Part shown: positions 14,501 through 26,472 of the stretch, piece after piece
Numbering within the stretch: position 1 is the first letter of the stretch
Layout of the letters: each line of letters opens with the position of its first letter
NCBI RefSeq assembly: GCF_000003815.2
Contig: NC_049987.1
Span: 4,759,341-4,823,340 of the forward strand
DNA: 64,000 bases
Source: Branchiostoma floridae
Taxonomy: Eukaryota > Chordata > Leptocardii > Amphioxiformes > Branchiostomatidae
Direction: 5' to 3'
The notes under the pieces: model-generated
Told to the model about the DNA's origin: nothing
Databases searched by the model: none
What the model saw: only the letters and a program-made list of their open reading frames with translations
Translations under genes and position numbers: made by a program

Positions 14501-17500
14501 TGGGATTAGGCGCACTGGTGCACCCAGCTTAACAAATTGGGTGCACCAAAAAAAATTTGGGTGCACCACTTAAATTTAAGTAGAATGTCAAGAAAACCTA
14601 ATAACAAAACTTAGTTACAAGCTATCAAATTCTTATACAAGTAACATGACGGACATTTTCATTATCTTTCTAACACTTAGATGTCAAGAATATGATGTAT
14701 ACTAGCATACATGATATCTTTCCATACATAAATCTGAGAAAATATTTGGGTGCACCCAGTGCACCCACTGAAAAAAATTGGGTGCACACAGCACAGTTCC
14801 AATTTTGGGTGCACCCAGTATTTCGAGCCCTGGTTAAAGCACTCAAGACAACAATTTCATGACAACAATTTTAGGTATATTTTCAAATAGAGAGGTTGCT
14901 ACTTGCTAACCCTTCCCCTTATACTTGCTTGAGGCACCTCCTCTAATATGGGACCCCTTGTATGTCCCTTCCCAAAGACGTTTGCAGTCCCAACCAAGAT
15001 GCCCTTTACAAGATTTGAACCAGGGTCTCCCAGTTACCAATTGGAACGATGAGCTCAACTGTGATGCTGCTACCAGTTGAGCTACAGGGACATCCAAGAC
15101 CTGTGCGATACACTTCAACTGACAAGACTTATGCTTACCCAGCTCCAGAGTCTTGGGAGGCAGGTCAATCCTGCTGAAGTGAGCGTGGACCAGACAGCGA
15201 GCCTTAATGCTGTAGGGATAGCACAGGGGGCGCTCTTTACTCTTCTCATTCAGCTGACTTAACTCTCGCATCAGCTGGATAAACGAAAAAAGAAAAAAAT
15301 GGTTAAACTGCATCTTAATAACAGAATGTTTTACACTGACTGTATTTTGTTCATAAGTAAGCACCTTTTAAACTCTACAAAATCCAAATGATGCTTTGAG
15401 TTGTTGCCAAAGTTGGGAGACTCAGTGTAATTTTATGACGTTATTCCTCAGATATATGGAAAGAGTACCTGAAAACAGTGCAAGAAACCGAAACTTAGTA
15501 CAACACAGGCACATGTAGTATAAAACAGCACCAAAAGATCCATAACATAAATGTTTACACTTAAAGAAGAAAATACATCAGTAATGGCTGATCGTCTTGC
15601 CAAAAAGATCACACAAATTTCAGCGATTTTGCAACTTGTAGTAGATGATTCACAAGCTTTCAGAGACAATAACAGCAGGAAAACAAGCATTTTTACAGAT
15701 CACACCTTTTTGAACATGTAACCCCATTTAACATCACTTCTGAAATACAGGTATAGCCCCAACAGAGATGTTCTTCCCAGTTACCCAGAGGCTGCTACCA
15801 GTTGAGCTACAGGGATATCCCTACATTATGTGATATTGCCTAGAATATAAACTTGAATGACACTTAAAGTGATGATATTTGTGTTACTTTACCTGTGGAA
15901 GTTCAACATTGTCGCTGGGCCTCTCCATTACTTCGTGGTTATGACCTTTTTCAAACTCAAACGATGCTGCAAGAATCATCACAGCTCCTAAACAAGAACA
16001 AAGTACAGAATAGACATTTTTGGTTAAAAATTCATTTTTATCAATAAAGATTTTTTTCATTTGGCAGTAGGCTTAGCCTGGTCATTTCTACACCTTTTTA
16101 CTCTGTCAAAGCAACAACAAAATCTGAATCATTATAACAGTCACATTTTCTTGGTAGATTATGCTAAACTGGGCTGTTTCCACTCTTGTGGGTGGGGCTT
16201 CTAAGCAGCTGTTAGCCAATCAAAACTAGGCTTTACCTTTAGTTAAGAAAACACTAAGGCAATTCTCTGATTGGCTGACATCTAGATAGAGGCCCTGCCA
16301 ACAAAAGTGGAAACTTCAGCGCAGTTAAGCAGAGTATATTACAATATAATATATGTAGGACATGGGCAATGCTCTGCCTACAGGAGAAGGATTATCCTAC
16401 GACTGTTCTTAATCTTAACATTCCTGAAGGGTTCATCATCATCATCATCATTCCACATTAAATAGTACAAAAATCTTAAAGGAGTAATCAAACAAAATCT
16501 TAAAGACCTGTAGAATACAATGGCAGGAAGAAACTTACTTTTGACATTCATATTGGGAGTTTTGTTGAAGAAGTAATAATACAGTTGAGTGGTGTCCAAC
16601 AAGACTTGGTCAGCACTATATTTGATGGAGCGATACCACCAAGTGCCCTGTAAAAGAAAAGGAAGGCACATAAAGTTTCAGGTTGGTAAGTCACTGGACA
16701 ACAATGTGCTTTGCACACAATCAAGTGTTTTATTCGAGACCAACATTTGGTGAAAGTCTGTCACCTTCTTTGCAGCAACTCTAACTGGTTCTGTTTCACA
16801 CTACAAGTACATGTACATGTTGCTGCTGGCAGATGTGGTAACAAACAAACAATATTTACATATGTACAGGGTTGTAGCCAGCACCCGTCCTTTGATGGAA
16901 TTTTGCAGCTGGGGACGGGAAAAAATTTTGCCCATTCCGTCCTCTTTGAGCAAAATTCAACCCTCAAAATGCAGGAAATAGCATTTCAGAGGGTCTAGAT
17001 TTCAAAATTGTCCTTGGGAGCATGCCCCCGGACCCCGTAGGAATGCAGCACTAAAGCCATTCAAAATCGAGGGGAAGGAAAATGATTTCTGGCTGGCTAC
17101 AACCCTGCTCATGTATATACAATGATAGGTAGTTCATAATATCTTGCAATGCATTCCCTAGAGCAAAGTAGTTGTATATACTTTAGATATTGACCAGCAG
17201 GAATACTAAGATTAGAATGACAAATATTTATCTATTTTTTAAGAATGCAGTCTTAAACATGACATTAAGTTGTATCGGGTAGTGTCTAACAGAACCAGCC
17301 AAGAGGAAGGTGACAGATGGTCACTGAAATGTTGGCTTTGACTAAACACTTGATTGAAAACAGAGTTTTAAAGACTGTCAAACTTACCATAGCAACAGGC
17401 ATGATGAGAGTTTTGGGCAACAACCCAGGGGCAGAGCCATTATCAACACCGTGAAACTTAAGTTACCACAGCTACTGGTATGAGGAGAGTTTGAAGTTCT

Positions 17501-20500
17501 TCAAACTTACAACAGACATTAGAGTTTTTGGCAATCCCACAGGGGTGGAGCCATTATCAGATCTAAAAACTTACCACAGCAAACAGGCATGATGAGAGTT
17601 TTTGGCAATGCCTAAGGGGTGGAGCCATTGTTAAGTCAGTCAAACTTACCACAGCAACAGGCATGATGACCATGAAGGCGACTCCATACGCTGCCAGCAC
17701 CCACATGGAGTTCTTACTGTCCACAATCCAGGAGGGAAGAGCAATCCCAAATGTTGTAGCTACAAAAAAAGAAACAAGAGAATAAAACTCATCAGGTTTT
17801 CATACAATTGTGGGGTTTCCGGTCACTACGCACAGCGATTGCTGATTGATCGCCATGAAAGACAGAAAGGAAGGGACCTTCAAATTTACAAGATTCGTAG
17901 TATTGTATTGTATTGTGGAAGCTGTAACAATCTAAAAGTTGTAAGCATTGTTGATATATGGCTCTTGTAAAAGTGGTCCACAAGTCACAAAATTCAGTTC
18001 CACCTTTATATGATTTCAGTCGGCACACTGGTTACATATTCACACAATCAGGCCCCGAAATTAACTGTTTTCTCTATTGTCCCAGAAGTGTTCCCAAAAA
18101 TAAATTCCAACCGTCCCGAAGTGAGGATGGATGGTCCCAAGCAGGTTTTTAGGAAGTCCCGTATCACAACAATAAAGTTGAGTCAGACTCAGAGTACAAT
18201 CTTTCTATCTATATTAACTAATTGTCAATTACAATAAACTCAAAATCAATGCAGATTCAAACGTGTCTTGTCTGATCTATTATTAGACAAACAGTCCCAC
18301 ATATCTCCAGAAATTTGAGACAAACCAAACATAACAAGTGGAAGTTGGGAAGAAAGTTTTTTGTCTGTGGAAAAATTTGTATTTTGTGTAATAGCATTGG
18401 TACTGTAGACTACAGGACCACTGTACCTTTAGTAGCAAAACAAGTGGAAGTTGGGCAGAAGTAGGTTTTTGTCTGTGGAAAAATTTGTATTTTGTGTAAT
18501 AATATCATCAATAATGGTACTATATATAGATGTTAAATTTAGTGTATTTGCAGATCAAACGTGCACTGTAATTGCACAGTCACATATAAAATTTGGGGGC
18601 CTTAGGACTGGGAACCAAAAGCTAGGTCACGCCCCTGACAAACGTATGATTGGTTTACATTCTGATATTGATCATTTTTATACCGTCCCAAAAAAGGTCC
18701 CAAAGTGATTTTTAGTGTTCCCGGACTAAATTTTTTGATGCCCCGGGACTATGGGACTATGTTAATTTCGAGCCCTGACAATATTACTCTACTTGATTTT
18801 AACAGATCGAACGACATGCTCTGATAAGTACAGCCAATTGAGTTACAAACTGGTACACATGTACATACATGTTTGTGTAGAGATCGTGGCTACCAGAATT
18901 TCTTCCACGTTGCAGTATCATGTTGAAATTGTGTGCACAAAAAAAGGTCAAGAATTGTCAAAGATTACAATTTACAAATTTTACCTTGTGGTCCGTCTGG
19001 GTTTCCATATTCCTCCCAGTTCTTCCTTGTTTCTTCATCAGTTAACCTAAAGGTGGGAGAAGATATCATCAGATTAACTTCATTAATGCTATGAGATGAA
19101 ATAATTTAAAATTTTTAGAAATCAAGGCAAGAATATTTTTTTCTGTTTTTTTTTTCTGTGTTTGGTTTAGGAATATATGACTCATATGAATCAGGAAAAA
19201 TATTTTGAGTCTGTAGAATTACCAATTGCTTATTTCTGTCCGCATTATTTCTCCCAAAGTACAGATGGGTACTTCAATTAAAGGAAAATCAAATCTGATA
19301 TACCTTGCAGCTTTTACTTACGCCTGATATGCCTTAGCAATCCTCCGAAAGGTGTCTTCGTCTCCGCCTTTATCGGGATGGTGCGTGAGACTGAGAGAGC
19401 GATACTGGCGACGAATGTCAGCCTGGCTGGCTCCCTGAAAAGGATTTAGGAAGATTCATTAAGATAGTAACTCACAATGTCACATACCTGCCAATACTCA
19501 TTTGTGAAAAATAAGCATCATGAAAGCAAACTCTTCTTTCAAAGACTTTTTGGCAAATATTGCTTTGCACAACTGGTATTTGTAGCATTAAAGATGTTGG
19601 TATTAACCTAATCAATTCAAAATTAATTCATTGCCAACTTTTTTCCCTTAGGAGATGGTCTACTTGACGAGAAAGTAAACTTGGACTTGGAGTCTGTAGA
19701 GGACATGTTTTTAGCTGGGGTTTTATCATAGGGAAGCCAAAATTTCATTTTGTGTATTGCTACTATTGTAGGGGGTCCAGGGCATCCACCTTCCATGGTG
19801 CAGAGTTTAAGAGAATTTTAAGTTTAAATGGTGAATTCTAAGGTATCCTGAGGGGCAAAATTACTGCCAGAGAGGTCACAGTAGAAGACTGTGACCACAA
19901 ATGACCTAGTGACATCCCTGGTCAATCAGAATTTCATGCTTGTCAGACGATCTGCTCCCAAGTGTAAGGGCATCTAGTGTGTCCAATTTCTTGTTATTCT
20001 AAGAAAGGCTCGTCCAAATGACGCCTTGACGCATGCTTGGCTAAAAGCCTGGTAGAGGATGTCATCCATAAAATTCATTTGGGTGAACTTTGAGGTATAT
20101 GCAAATATTCAAAGTGTTTAGGTCCACAAATGAAAGGCCTTACTCTGTCTATTTGAAGGATCTCGTATGGGTCATATTCCACATGGTCTCTCTCGACTTG
20201 TGATGACTTGTAGGCCAGGATAAGGAAGATGAGCCATCCAATCGTCAATATGACTTTCCTGTTAGAATATATCAGATGTTAGGAAATGAGTATCAAAATG
20301 GTGCTTAACAAATCAGTATGTGCTACATGTATTCTCTGACAAGATAAATTCAACTACATTCTGGAAGGCAATAACACTTACTGTGTACAAGTAGGCAAAT
20401 ATAGCCATAATATGTCTGTTTAGTTGTTATAGACCTTACGAAAGTCGCTGTACTTTTGTCGTGTCAATAAAGATTTCCATAACATATCGTAATATACATA

Positions 20501-22824
20501 CATGCCAACACTTCTGAATCACATATATTCTAACATACCCAAAAAAATACACAAAGTCAATGTGAAATGCGCCAAAAGTTGAGCAGATTTGGTGTCCTCA
20601 AACATGAAATTGTAGGAATGGCAATTCCAACGTCCAAAACCAGTATTCAAATTTTCAACAGAAGTGAACTTGGTGAACTAGCAATGTCTTCTATAGATGC
20701 CAATATGGTAACAGTAGAGCCCATGTGATGACCCAAGTTATCACCCAATCCAGAACACCCGTATTGAATGTTATTGTGGCCCAGGTACATAATGTATGAC
20801 ATAAACTGACAAAGAATGTTATTGCGGCCTTGGTATGACATAATAAACCAAAGTACATATTACGATATTTCAATCAATGACAGAATCTTTGGCATACTTT
20901 GCAGTTGACTTGGCTTTGGAGCGTGTCTTGTTGAGTTTGAGTTGGTACCACAAACTGTGGCTGTGCACCTTTTCCAGCTTCTGTAGTCGTTTCTCTTCTG
21001 TAAGAAACATAAAAGAAGGAATAGATGAAATCGTAAAACACTGTAACACATAGATTCCCGCCAGCCCAGAGTTTATCACTCCTTCTGATTGGTCAGAATT
21101 TGCATCCACACCAACTAGTGTCACTTTACAATGTACAAGTTGTACATTTAAAGTAAACTGACTTTCCCAAAGGCACAACATTGGGGCATGTCTGAGGTTT
21201 TGAACCAAGGCCCTTCTGGTTCTGGGCCAAAACACTGACTGATGATCTGTTTCACAGGATCCCACTATGTTGCCATAGATACCGGATGGTAAAGACATTT
21301 ACTAGTACTTAGTATTATTTACTGGTACCTTTTGAACTGCTCAGTGACAGTCTATTCAAATTACATTTTAAGTAGTGAGTAGCTAATTGCATGACGGCAA
21401 ATTGCATAAGTCATGATCAGAACCTGCATAGAATTTTGAAAACCCAAACCATTTCCCATTTACCCCATTAGAAATAAAATGGCATAATTGCATAAGCCAT
21501 TATGGCATAAATCTGACATCTGATGTCAGAGCACACATGGCATACTGACCTGGAAAATAAAAAAAGCAAAAAAGGGTCTTTGCAAGGGCTTCAAATTGCC
21601 AAATTTCCTGAATTGTCTGAGGTCAAAGAAGTGCAGTTTCAGTACCAGTGGAAATCTGTTGCTTATAATATGACAAAGACTGGAGTAGACAGTCCAAAAT
21701 GAAACTTTTTGTGAAATAAAATTACAGTTCAGTGTTGTGATCCGTTACCATATATATTTTACACTAACGGTTTCCCGTCGGACGTTGGTACTTTTCGGAG
21801 ATTTTCGAACACATGAGGTCACCGAGCAAATTGAATCTGATTCGCCCGTTCACAAATCGAAACCTTATTCGAACAAGTGACGACACCTTCGGAAGTGTTC
21901 GGGATTCATTGGTTATGTTCGTGTGCGTTCCGCAAATTTGAAATAATGGCACATGCAGCGCTCAGATTTTCAATGACTGAGTTCTCACAACCCAACGACG
22001 TCTCATCTTTGCTCATAAAGGTCGATATGCAATGACATATTATTTAAGCTTACTGTGTGTAAAAAAAATAAAAATGACTTGAAAATTAAATTTGAAAAGA
22101 CTACAAAAAAATGCTCTGGGTGCCTTTAAGCCCTACTGTTGTACTTCAGGAGACAACTGGGGTTAGATAATTGACCTATTAGCATACAAAGTTGTCTTCA
22201 CTTGTCCTGAATATTTCCCCCATTTACACTTACAGTACATGACCTACATTGGCATATTCTGTATCAATTCATAATTTGTTGGCACTAATAATAAATACTA
22301 ATATTACCTAAATAAATTTTCAATACGACCGACACAATGTCATTTTCTTATTTTTCAAGGAGCCTTTGAAAAATTCCCTCATCAACTATGCAAATTTTTT
22401 GCCAAACAGTCGTTTTAATTATTAATCATGAAACACTTATAATTGCAATAAAACTGATAATAAAAGCCACGTAGCGCTCTTGCGATCATATATTAGTGTT
22501 CTGGGGCTTAAGTAGGACTATTGGGGATATCATTTTGAGATAATTGAGACATATTTCAAAAGTAAACATTTTATAATGGCTTCCTGGAACGAAACATGGC
22601 AACCTTATGTCCACGTAACACACATGTAGACAACATGGGCGTTTCACAAAACTTCGGGAAACCACTCGATTCAAAGCAAGAAACAAGAAAGCCACTGTAC
22701 CTTCTACTTGTCCCTTGGGCCACAGATAATACGTTATAGGTAACAGGAACAGGATCCATACGGACGTTAGGAAATAGAGAAAAGTTCCTCCGCTTTCGTC
22801 ATACTCGAACTGAGCACCCGCCAT
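5571..22824 (-). CDS. SEC63: SEC63 homologue, ER translocon J-domain protein, complete
   Basis: The product is an ER membrane protein that recruits BiP to the SEC61 translocon. Twenty-one exons in transcript order: 22701-22824, 20898-20997, 20144-20258, 19322-19434, 18985-19046, 17650-17759, 16539-16647, 15893-15987, 15139-15274, 14361-14453, 13677-13822, 13132-13184, 12568-12662, 11810-11892, 11073-11156, 10164-10304, 9144-9284, 8430-8528, 7635-7733, 6834-6938, 5571-5702. They total 2235 nt, or 744 residues (human about 760), and all phases join. The start MAGAQFEYDESGGTFLYFLT matches SEC63 orthologues. Membrane spans lie near residues 14-35, 76-92 and 190-208. The J domain has HPD at 132-134 (SLTHHPDKGGDE). 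SEC63/Brl domain exons follow (ENCMKLSQMTVQGL, SPLLQLPHIREDNLR), then a Lys-rich and an acidic linker, EKQEWWWLYVADRK, and an acidic tail. Several transposons and a donor-derived tandem array sit in its introns. Confidence 0.96.
5758..6030 (-). repeat. tRNA-derived SINE, family A, minus strand
   Basis: Read on the minus strand it starts with an A-box-like tggccaagtgagtagagtg and then a B-box-like gagtttgatcccgg. A shared body follows (tttctctgcttagcacccag, then actagccccc) and it ends in gcgggaaggac. Related copies lie at 6478-6770 and 52105-52378. It sits in SEC63 intron 20. Confidence 0.7.
6031..6483 (-). repeat. SINE family B copy with its tail region tandemly repeated
   Basis: Three head-to-tail units of about 121 bp each contain ccttgctgtttctgtagcag and the run tttttacagggag. 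The flanking part (6400-6483, gcccttcccaagatt, cagggtctcccag) matches the body of SINE B copies at 14905-15100 and 55360-55640. The array therefore looks like local amplification of a SINE 3' region inside SEC63 intron 20. Confidence 0.65.
6478..6770 (+). repeat. tRNA-derived SINE, family A, plus strand, 5' truncated
   Basis: Contains B-box-like gagagttcaacccc, then catactgctttctctgctta, cactagaccagtcggc, gcacaaagctgtgc and ggttcaagaaggac, in the same order as the copies at 5758-6030 (opposite strand) and 52105-52378. Confidence 0.65.
8187..8390. mobile_element. Foldback element with tactgtaaatg / catttacagt ends
   Basis: Starts tactgtaaatgg and ends aatgcatttacagt. Inside are several short inverted pieces of the type gcggtggtttaatgttcgcg. 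The same family is at 31888-32092, with fragments near 33258 and 44480-44560. It lies in a SEC63 intron next to the exon at 8430-8528. Confidence 0.65.
9690..9860 (+). repeat. Interspersed repeat shared with 48195-48330, carrying a hammerhead-like motif
   Basis: The stretch from gttagagtataaaagacctg to gttgcttgagtaactat is matched with moderate divergence at 48195-48330 in EIF2B5. Adjoining sequence 9340-9480 (ggttggtaagtcactgga) is matched at 16676-16800. This suggests two pieces of one retroelement family in SEC63 introns. Confidence 0.6.
9734..9775 (+). ncRNA. Hammerhead-ribozyme-like motif, probably decayed
   Basis: GTCA (9734-9737) can pair with TGAC (9772-9775) as stem I. Core CTGACGA is at 9738-9744. 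GGATAG (9746-9751) pairs perfectly with CTATCC (9758-9763) around a six-base loop. GAAA follows at 9764-9767, then the triplet GTC. Departures from consensus are an extra A at 9745 and almost no stem III (GAAA-T-GTC). Activity is doubtful. Confidence 0.3.
12048..12160. mobile_element. Foldback element, tagcctggtatcc / ggataccaggcta ends
   Basis: Begins tagcctggtatccagcc and ends with its reverse complement ggctggataccaggcta; inner parts gttcccgagtctc and agacttgggaac also pair. Related foldbacks lie at 28793-28887 and 59912-60049. No coding capacity. Confidence 0.75.
12835..13050 (-). repeat. Possible third tRNA-derived SINE family
   Basis: On the minus strand there is an A-box-like tagtgggcacaag followed by a B-box-like gctttgattcctgg, then an anonymous body with ggtacctcggttgag. 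No second copy was seen in the window, so the call is tentative. Confidence 0.35.
14481..14832. mobile_element. MITE-like foldback, cagggctcgaaat ends, 6-bp target duplication
   Basis: Termini are cagggctcgaaat and atttcgagccctg. The 6-bp gttaaa precedes it (14475-14480) and follows it (14833-14838). The interior repeats gggtgcaccca. A copy in the opposite orientation is at 45646-45958. The ends resemble hAT-type termini, but the flanking duplication is 6 bp, not 8. Inserted in SEC63. Confidence 0.8.
14905..15100 (-). repeat. tRNA-derived SINE, family B, minus strand
   Basis: On the minus strand an A-box-like gtagctcaactggtagcag is followed by a B-box-like ggttcaaatc and then by agggcatcttggtt. 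It is homologous to 55360-55640 (+). It ends about 40 bp from the SEC63 exon at 15139. A short fragment of the same family lies at 15776-15825. Confidence 0.7.
15776..15825 (-). repeat. SINE family B fragment
   Basis: Minus-strand gtagctcaactggtagcag followed by ctctgggtaactggg matches only the head of the family B SINE. Confidence 0.55.
16867..17107. mobile_element. Foldback element, cagggttgtagccagc / gctggctacaaccctg ends
   Basis: Perfect or near-perfect 16-bp terminal inverted repeats bound a 241-bp element without coding capacity. Its ends resemble those at 53328-53661 (cagggctctagccagc), suggesting related families. It lies in a SEC63 intron. Confidence 0.7.
17385..17650. repeat. Degenerate tandem copies of the SEC63 exon 6 donor region
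   Basis: The true exon edge reads, on the plus strand, cttaccacagcaacaggcat at 17645. Similar segments occur near 17392, 17460, 17500 and 17573, each followed by a gagagtttttgg-type sequence and several by ggggtggagccattat. Most keep a GT donor, so the intron carries decoy copies of the exon end plus splice site. Confidence 0.75.
18049..18777. mobile_element. Foldback element with 17-bp inverted ends
   Basis: Starts caggccccgaaattaac and ends gttaatttcgagccctg. The inner part has a local tandem duplication (18340-18400 and 18440-18500, aacaagtggaagttggg). Five bases acaat repeat at both flanks. No coding frame. It lies just 3' of SEC63 exon 5 in transcript sense. Confidence 0.65.
20560..20840. 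repeat. Interspersed repeat shared with 35680-35940
   Basis: Shared order of pieces: aaaagttgag, gtgtcctc, caattc, aacgtcc, attttcaac, then tatcac, cca(a)aacacc, gtattga and tgtggccc. Divergence is high. It lies in SEC63 between exons 2 and 3. Confidence 0.5.
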
Positions 22825-23693
22825 CTTGAATCGGTCTCTCTGGAGGAAACAGACCACGCAATTCGTCGCAAACGATTCGCATCACATTTTCTACGGTGGC
22901 CCATTTCGCCAATCTATTATTACGCAGTCTACGCAAACCATACTTCGACGTGTGTGCGTGTATGTGTGTGTCACTCTGTGTGTGTGTATGTGAACAGTAT
23001 AACTCGTGAAGCTTTGGATAGATGCTGGTGATATTTTGCAGGTGGTCGAGAAAACGATGATCAGGTTCGATAAAAATTATGGACGCCCTAGCGGCCTTCG
23101 GAGGTACTGTAGCGAACTTCCGGTTTTGATATGTCGTGCTTTGGACCGGTTGTGGTCGTGATTTTGCAGTGGTAGATAGCTCTTGGGACAGACAAGTTTT
23201 TTTTTTACAAAGGTACCTTTTATTTATGGCTATGTTTCAAAACCCGAGACGAAAAAAACACAACAAGGATCTCAACAAACTGTTAACCGATCGTTATCAT
23301 TTTTTTCATGCAGAAAGCCTAGGTGATATTAAACTTGCATGGTAAGGTAGGCACAAAATTAATTTGCATAATTGATGAGCAGTTAATTTGCATAATTAAT
23401 GAGCATCACGATTTGCCAGATGTGTACTGAAAAGAGTCACATGATAATGTAGATAAATATCAATTATGCAAATTAGAACTGGATTTACATAACTTGAAGA
23501 AGTAGACGCTATACATCCTTAGTTGTGAATGATACGAATTTCATACTCACTCCAGTTCCACTCTCCGGATCCCATGATGAGTACTTTCTTTCCCTCCGGT
23601 TCAGACCGTCTTCACTCCCTTTCCTCCCGCTACGAATCGGCCCGGCCAGTACCCCGGCTCCCCCACCCCCCACCCCGAGGCCGATCCAGTCCC
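22825..23693. other. SEC63 upstream region and OTU gene A 3' flank
   Basis: Contains the SEC63 5' region (minus-strand start at 22824), a short (TG)n-rich stretch near 22950-22995, three POU-octamer motifs (23362-23473), and sequence matching the 3' flank of OTU gene B in reverse orientation. No exon recognised. Confidence 0.5.
23362..23473. promoter_or_regulatory. Cluster of three POU-octamer motifs
   Basis: ATTTGCAT occurs at 23362-23369 and 23386-23393, and its complement ATGCAAAT at 23466-23473. A similar pair lies at the mirrored position beyond OTU gene B (31733-31740 and 31749-31756). Binding is not shown. Confidence 0.3.
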
Positions 23694-26472
23694 TCAGCCT
23701 TCCACTAACTTGACGGCATCGTAATGCTGGCCCCCAGGGTTATTGTAGTACGCCAAGTACAGGGGAGTGCCTGACTCCTCGCCCTCTGGCGGCAGGAAGA
23801 TGTACGGCATGTCCGGATTCCCGGTGATCAGGACGACTATTCTCGAGGTGTAGTCAGCCAAAGCGATTGGCAGGATGTCTGCCACGTCGGAGCACCAGTG
23901 GCCCTGCCGGGATAAGTTGTTCAGCTCCCGTATAAACGCCCAGAAACCGCCCGGGACAGCTGCAGCTATGGCAAACTTCTCAGAGTGAGCCCTGATGTAC
24001 CGCACAAGATCTTCGCGAAGCTGCTGTGCGGTGATGGCGATGCTGGGGTCTCCTCTACCGAGTTGTCTGGCGGCTGCCTCAAAAAGGCAGTTCCCATCCC
24101 GTGGAACCGGGTCGATCTTGAATTGGGGCGGGGAAGCAGGGAGATCCGTGACGGACACAACGGGGGGCACAAAAGATGACGTCGACGAGCAACTACCAGT
24201 ATCTGACAGCCAAAGCGTAGAGACGTCTGAGATCTCAGAGTCAGAAACGCTGACGGTGTCTGACAGTGCGTCCTCGTTCTTTTCTGCTGCCGGCACACTG
24301 GGTTCATCAGAGCCCGCAACCTTGGACTGTCGTCCGAAGCACTTCCTCAAGCTGGCATTGAGCTTTCTGGCCCGTTTCCTCACCTTCCGATCATACCTGC
24401 AATCACAGAAGATATCATCACCTTATGCCATCTACATTGTATTCCGGATAAGCACTCACATTGAAGAGACGGTGAGAGTCTTTTCAATGCGTGTTCACCT
24501 TTATTCGAGGGGTAACCTGTATCCGTTATTTACGTTAATCTTACAAATTTAGTACTTATACCCCTGTCACATTATCCACGATCTTCGGGCGTATCGATGG
24601 AAGGTCAGTCATATTTAAGATCGACAGAGGCTTGCGCGTATTTTTCACCTGAAAACCGTCCCTGTCACATATAAGCCATTCTTTGTACCTTGTATAATTG
24701 TTATGCAATAAAGTTATAATTGTAAGCGAGGCTCGGGCGATCGCCGCAAAATCGTCGTCCGATCGATTTTCGCCAAATGTGACAGGGGTATTAGGGAGAG
24801 GACGAAAAGGACAAAGGCGGTACTTTCAAACTACAATATTTTGAAAACGTTGCAGTTTGAAACCAATCACTTTATATCCGTTACTACTAGCAGCTACATC
24901 CCTGCGAAGTACAGGAAATTGTGTCTGCATGTCTGACAGCTTTTCACAAAAGAGCAACTAGTGTCTACTAAAGAAAATCTAAAAATACAAGACCCAAACA
25001 AAAGGCCCATCTTAGCAGCTTTGTTTATTGGGGTAATAAAAGTTTTTATGGAGGAAAAAAATGACGCAAATTGTTGGAACATATGATCACATGTTCCAAC
25101 AATAACAAAAACATATAGATGTTTCTAAATTGTTCTAAATAAAGAGATGTTTGTACCATTAATTTCTCAATGTTTCCAACATATATAGATAGGTTCAAAC
25201 ATGTTCAAACTTTCATTTTCAATTGTTTGAACAATTTAGAACTTCAGTGACTGAAATATTCTTTTGCTTAGAATAGTTCAAACTTATTACAAATATTATT
25301 TCAAAACCCTCTCGGTGACTCGGAATCGACTCTACCTTGTTTTTGAAAACAGATATAGGTAACCCCGCGAATAAAGGTCAACTAGCGTTAATGAATGAAG
25401 TACAGAGGACGAAAACAGAAACGCAGAAAAGTGAGTATACCACTACAGTCTAGTATGAAAGAAGACTGTCGAAATACTATAGACAACTAACACATTACAT
25501 TACCTAACGTTACATATAACGTTGCAATACATTTAATAATAAGAAAGTTGAAAACAATAACTGTTTCTACCTTCGGTAACCCTATCACAACTCCTAAAAC
25601 AGAAACGAGAAAACACCAAGCATCTAAGCATGCAACGTGTGTAACGAAATCGGTACTTGTTTGTTAACGTTACGTCGAACACTATAGAAAATGTACGTAC
25701 AAATCGTCAAATCTCAAAACATACATACATACATACCTACAAACGATACCCAAAATATAACCTTCTTGGCGAAGGTAATAAAATCTGTAGAAGCCTCGTA
25801 TACATGTAGTTAATGAATGTATCTATGAAATAAATAGTACTGACAGCAATTTTCGTCAGAAAGTTGGTAGTCAACCCTTCTCCGCTCGCCCCCACTTAGA
25901 ATTGGGCTACTGTACGTTTTCTAACAAGTTGCTGTTTGTTTCCAAAATAAAGTTAAATGTATCATCACGACCATAAATGGTTTGATCAGGCTGGAAAATT
26001 ACCAGATATCAGAATTCTTAGCTTTTTTACACAGCCAAATTAACATATATAGCTCCCAATGGTTCTGTATGGTTATTTTGCAACCCATGACTGGTTCTAC
26101 GTCCCGCTATCAGTAGTAGAACTGACGAAACGTTGGTATGTTTACCTATGGTTTCCCTGCTACAAAACAATCCTACTATCCATGCAGTTTATATGAGTTT
26201 TATATACAATGTATGAAGAAGCTATACCTTTCGTCTGTCTACATTATACATACACCAATCTACGTGAGGCCTGAATTATCGTGACAATGGAGAGAGAATA
26301 TATACCTAGCGCATTTGAAAACTTTGTAGTCGTGTTCGCTTCAACCAATTGAGGATGTTAAATATTTAACCTCCTTGTTTCACCTAATTTTTACTTACCA
26401 TGACTCCCTGTATTGCGGCACCGCATTAATGTTCACCGGGTGAACCTGATTCTTCGTGTTCGTACAACCCAT
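23694..26472 (-). CDS. OTU-domain cysteine protease, paralogue A
   Basis: Two exons, 26399-26472 and 23694-24396 (258 residues), join inside a Trp codon with a GTAAGT donor. OTU proteases remove ubiquitin from proteins. The OTU core starts at RDGNCLFEAAARQL with candidate nucleophile Cys128, and ends GGQHYDAV with candidate His249. The N-terminus MGCTNTK has Gly2 and nearby Cys3 and Lys7, the pattern of a myristoylated, possibly palmitoylated membrane anchor. A basic stretch (KVRKRARKLNASLRK) and a Ser/Asp-rich linker precede the catalytic domain. The inverted paralogue at 29147-31375 keeps the same intron position. Family assignment is firm; substrate, activity and OTU subclass are unknown. 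Confidence 0.82.
24559..24790. mobile_element. Foldback element with tacccctgtcaca / tgtgacaggggta ends
   Basis: Inverted termini bound a 230-bp segment in the OTU gene A intron; a TA at each end fits a TA target duplication. The inner arms share gatcgat(c/t)-type pieces. A relative with acccccttcacatta ends forms the palindrome at 27413-27659. Confidence 0.6.

Noticed and set aside
23995-24552. 185-codon plus-strand open frame
   Set aside because: It is the antisense shadow of the OTU gene A coding exon and shows no domain.
26105-26140. ctgacgaaacgt considered as a further hammerhead core
   Set aside because: There is no room for stem II between the core and GAAA; it is better read as part of a repeat retained in both OTU introns.
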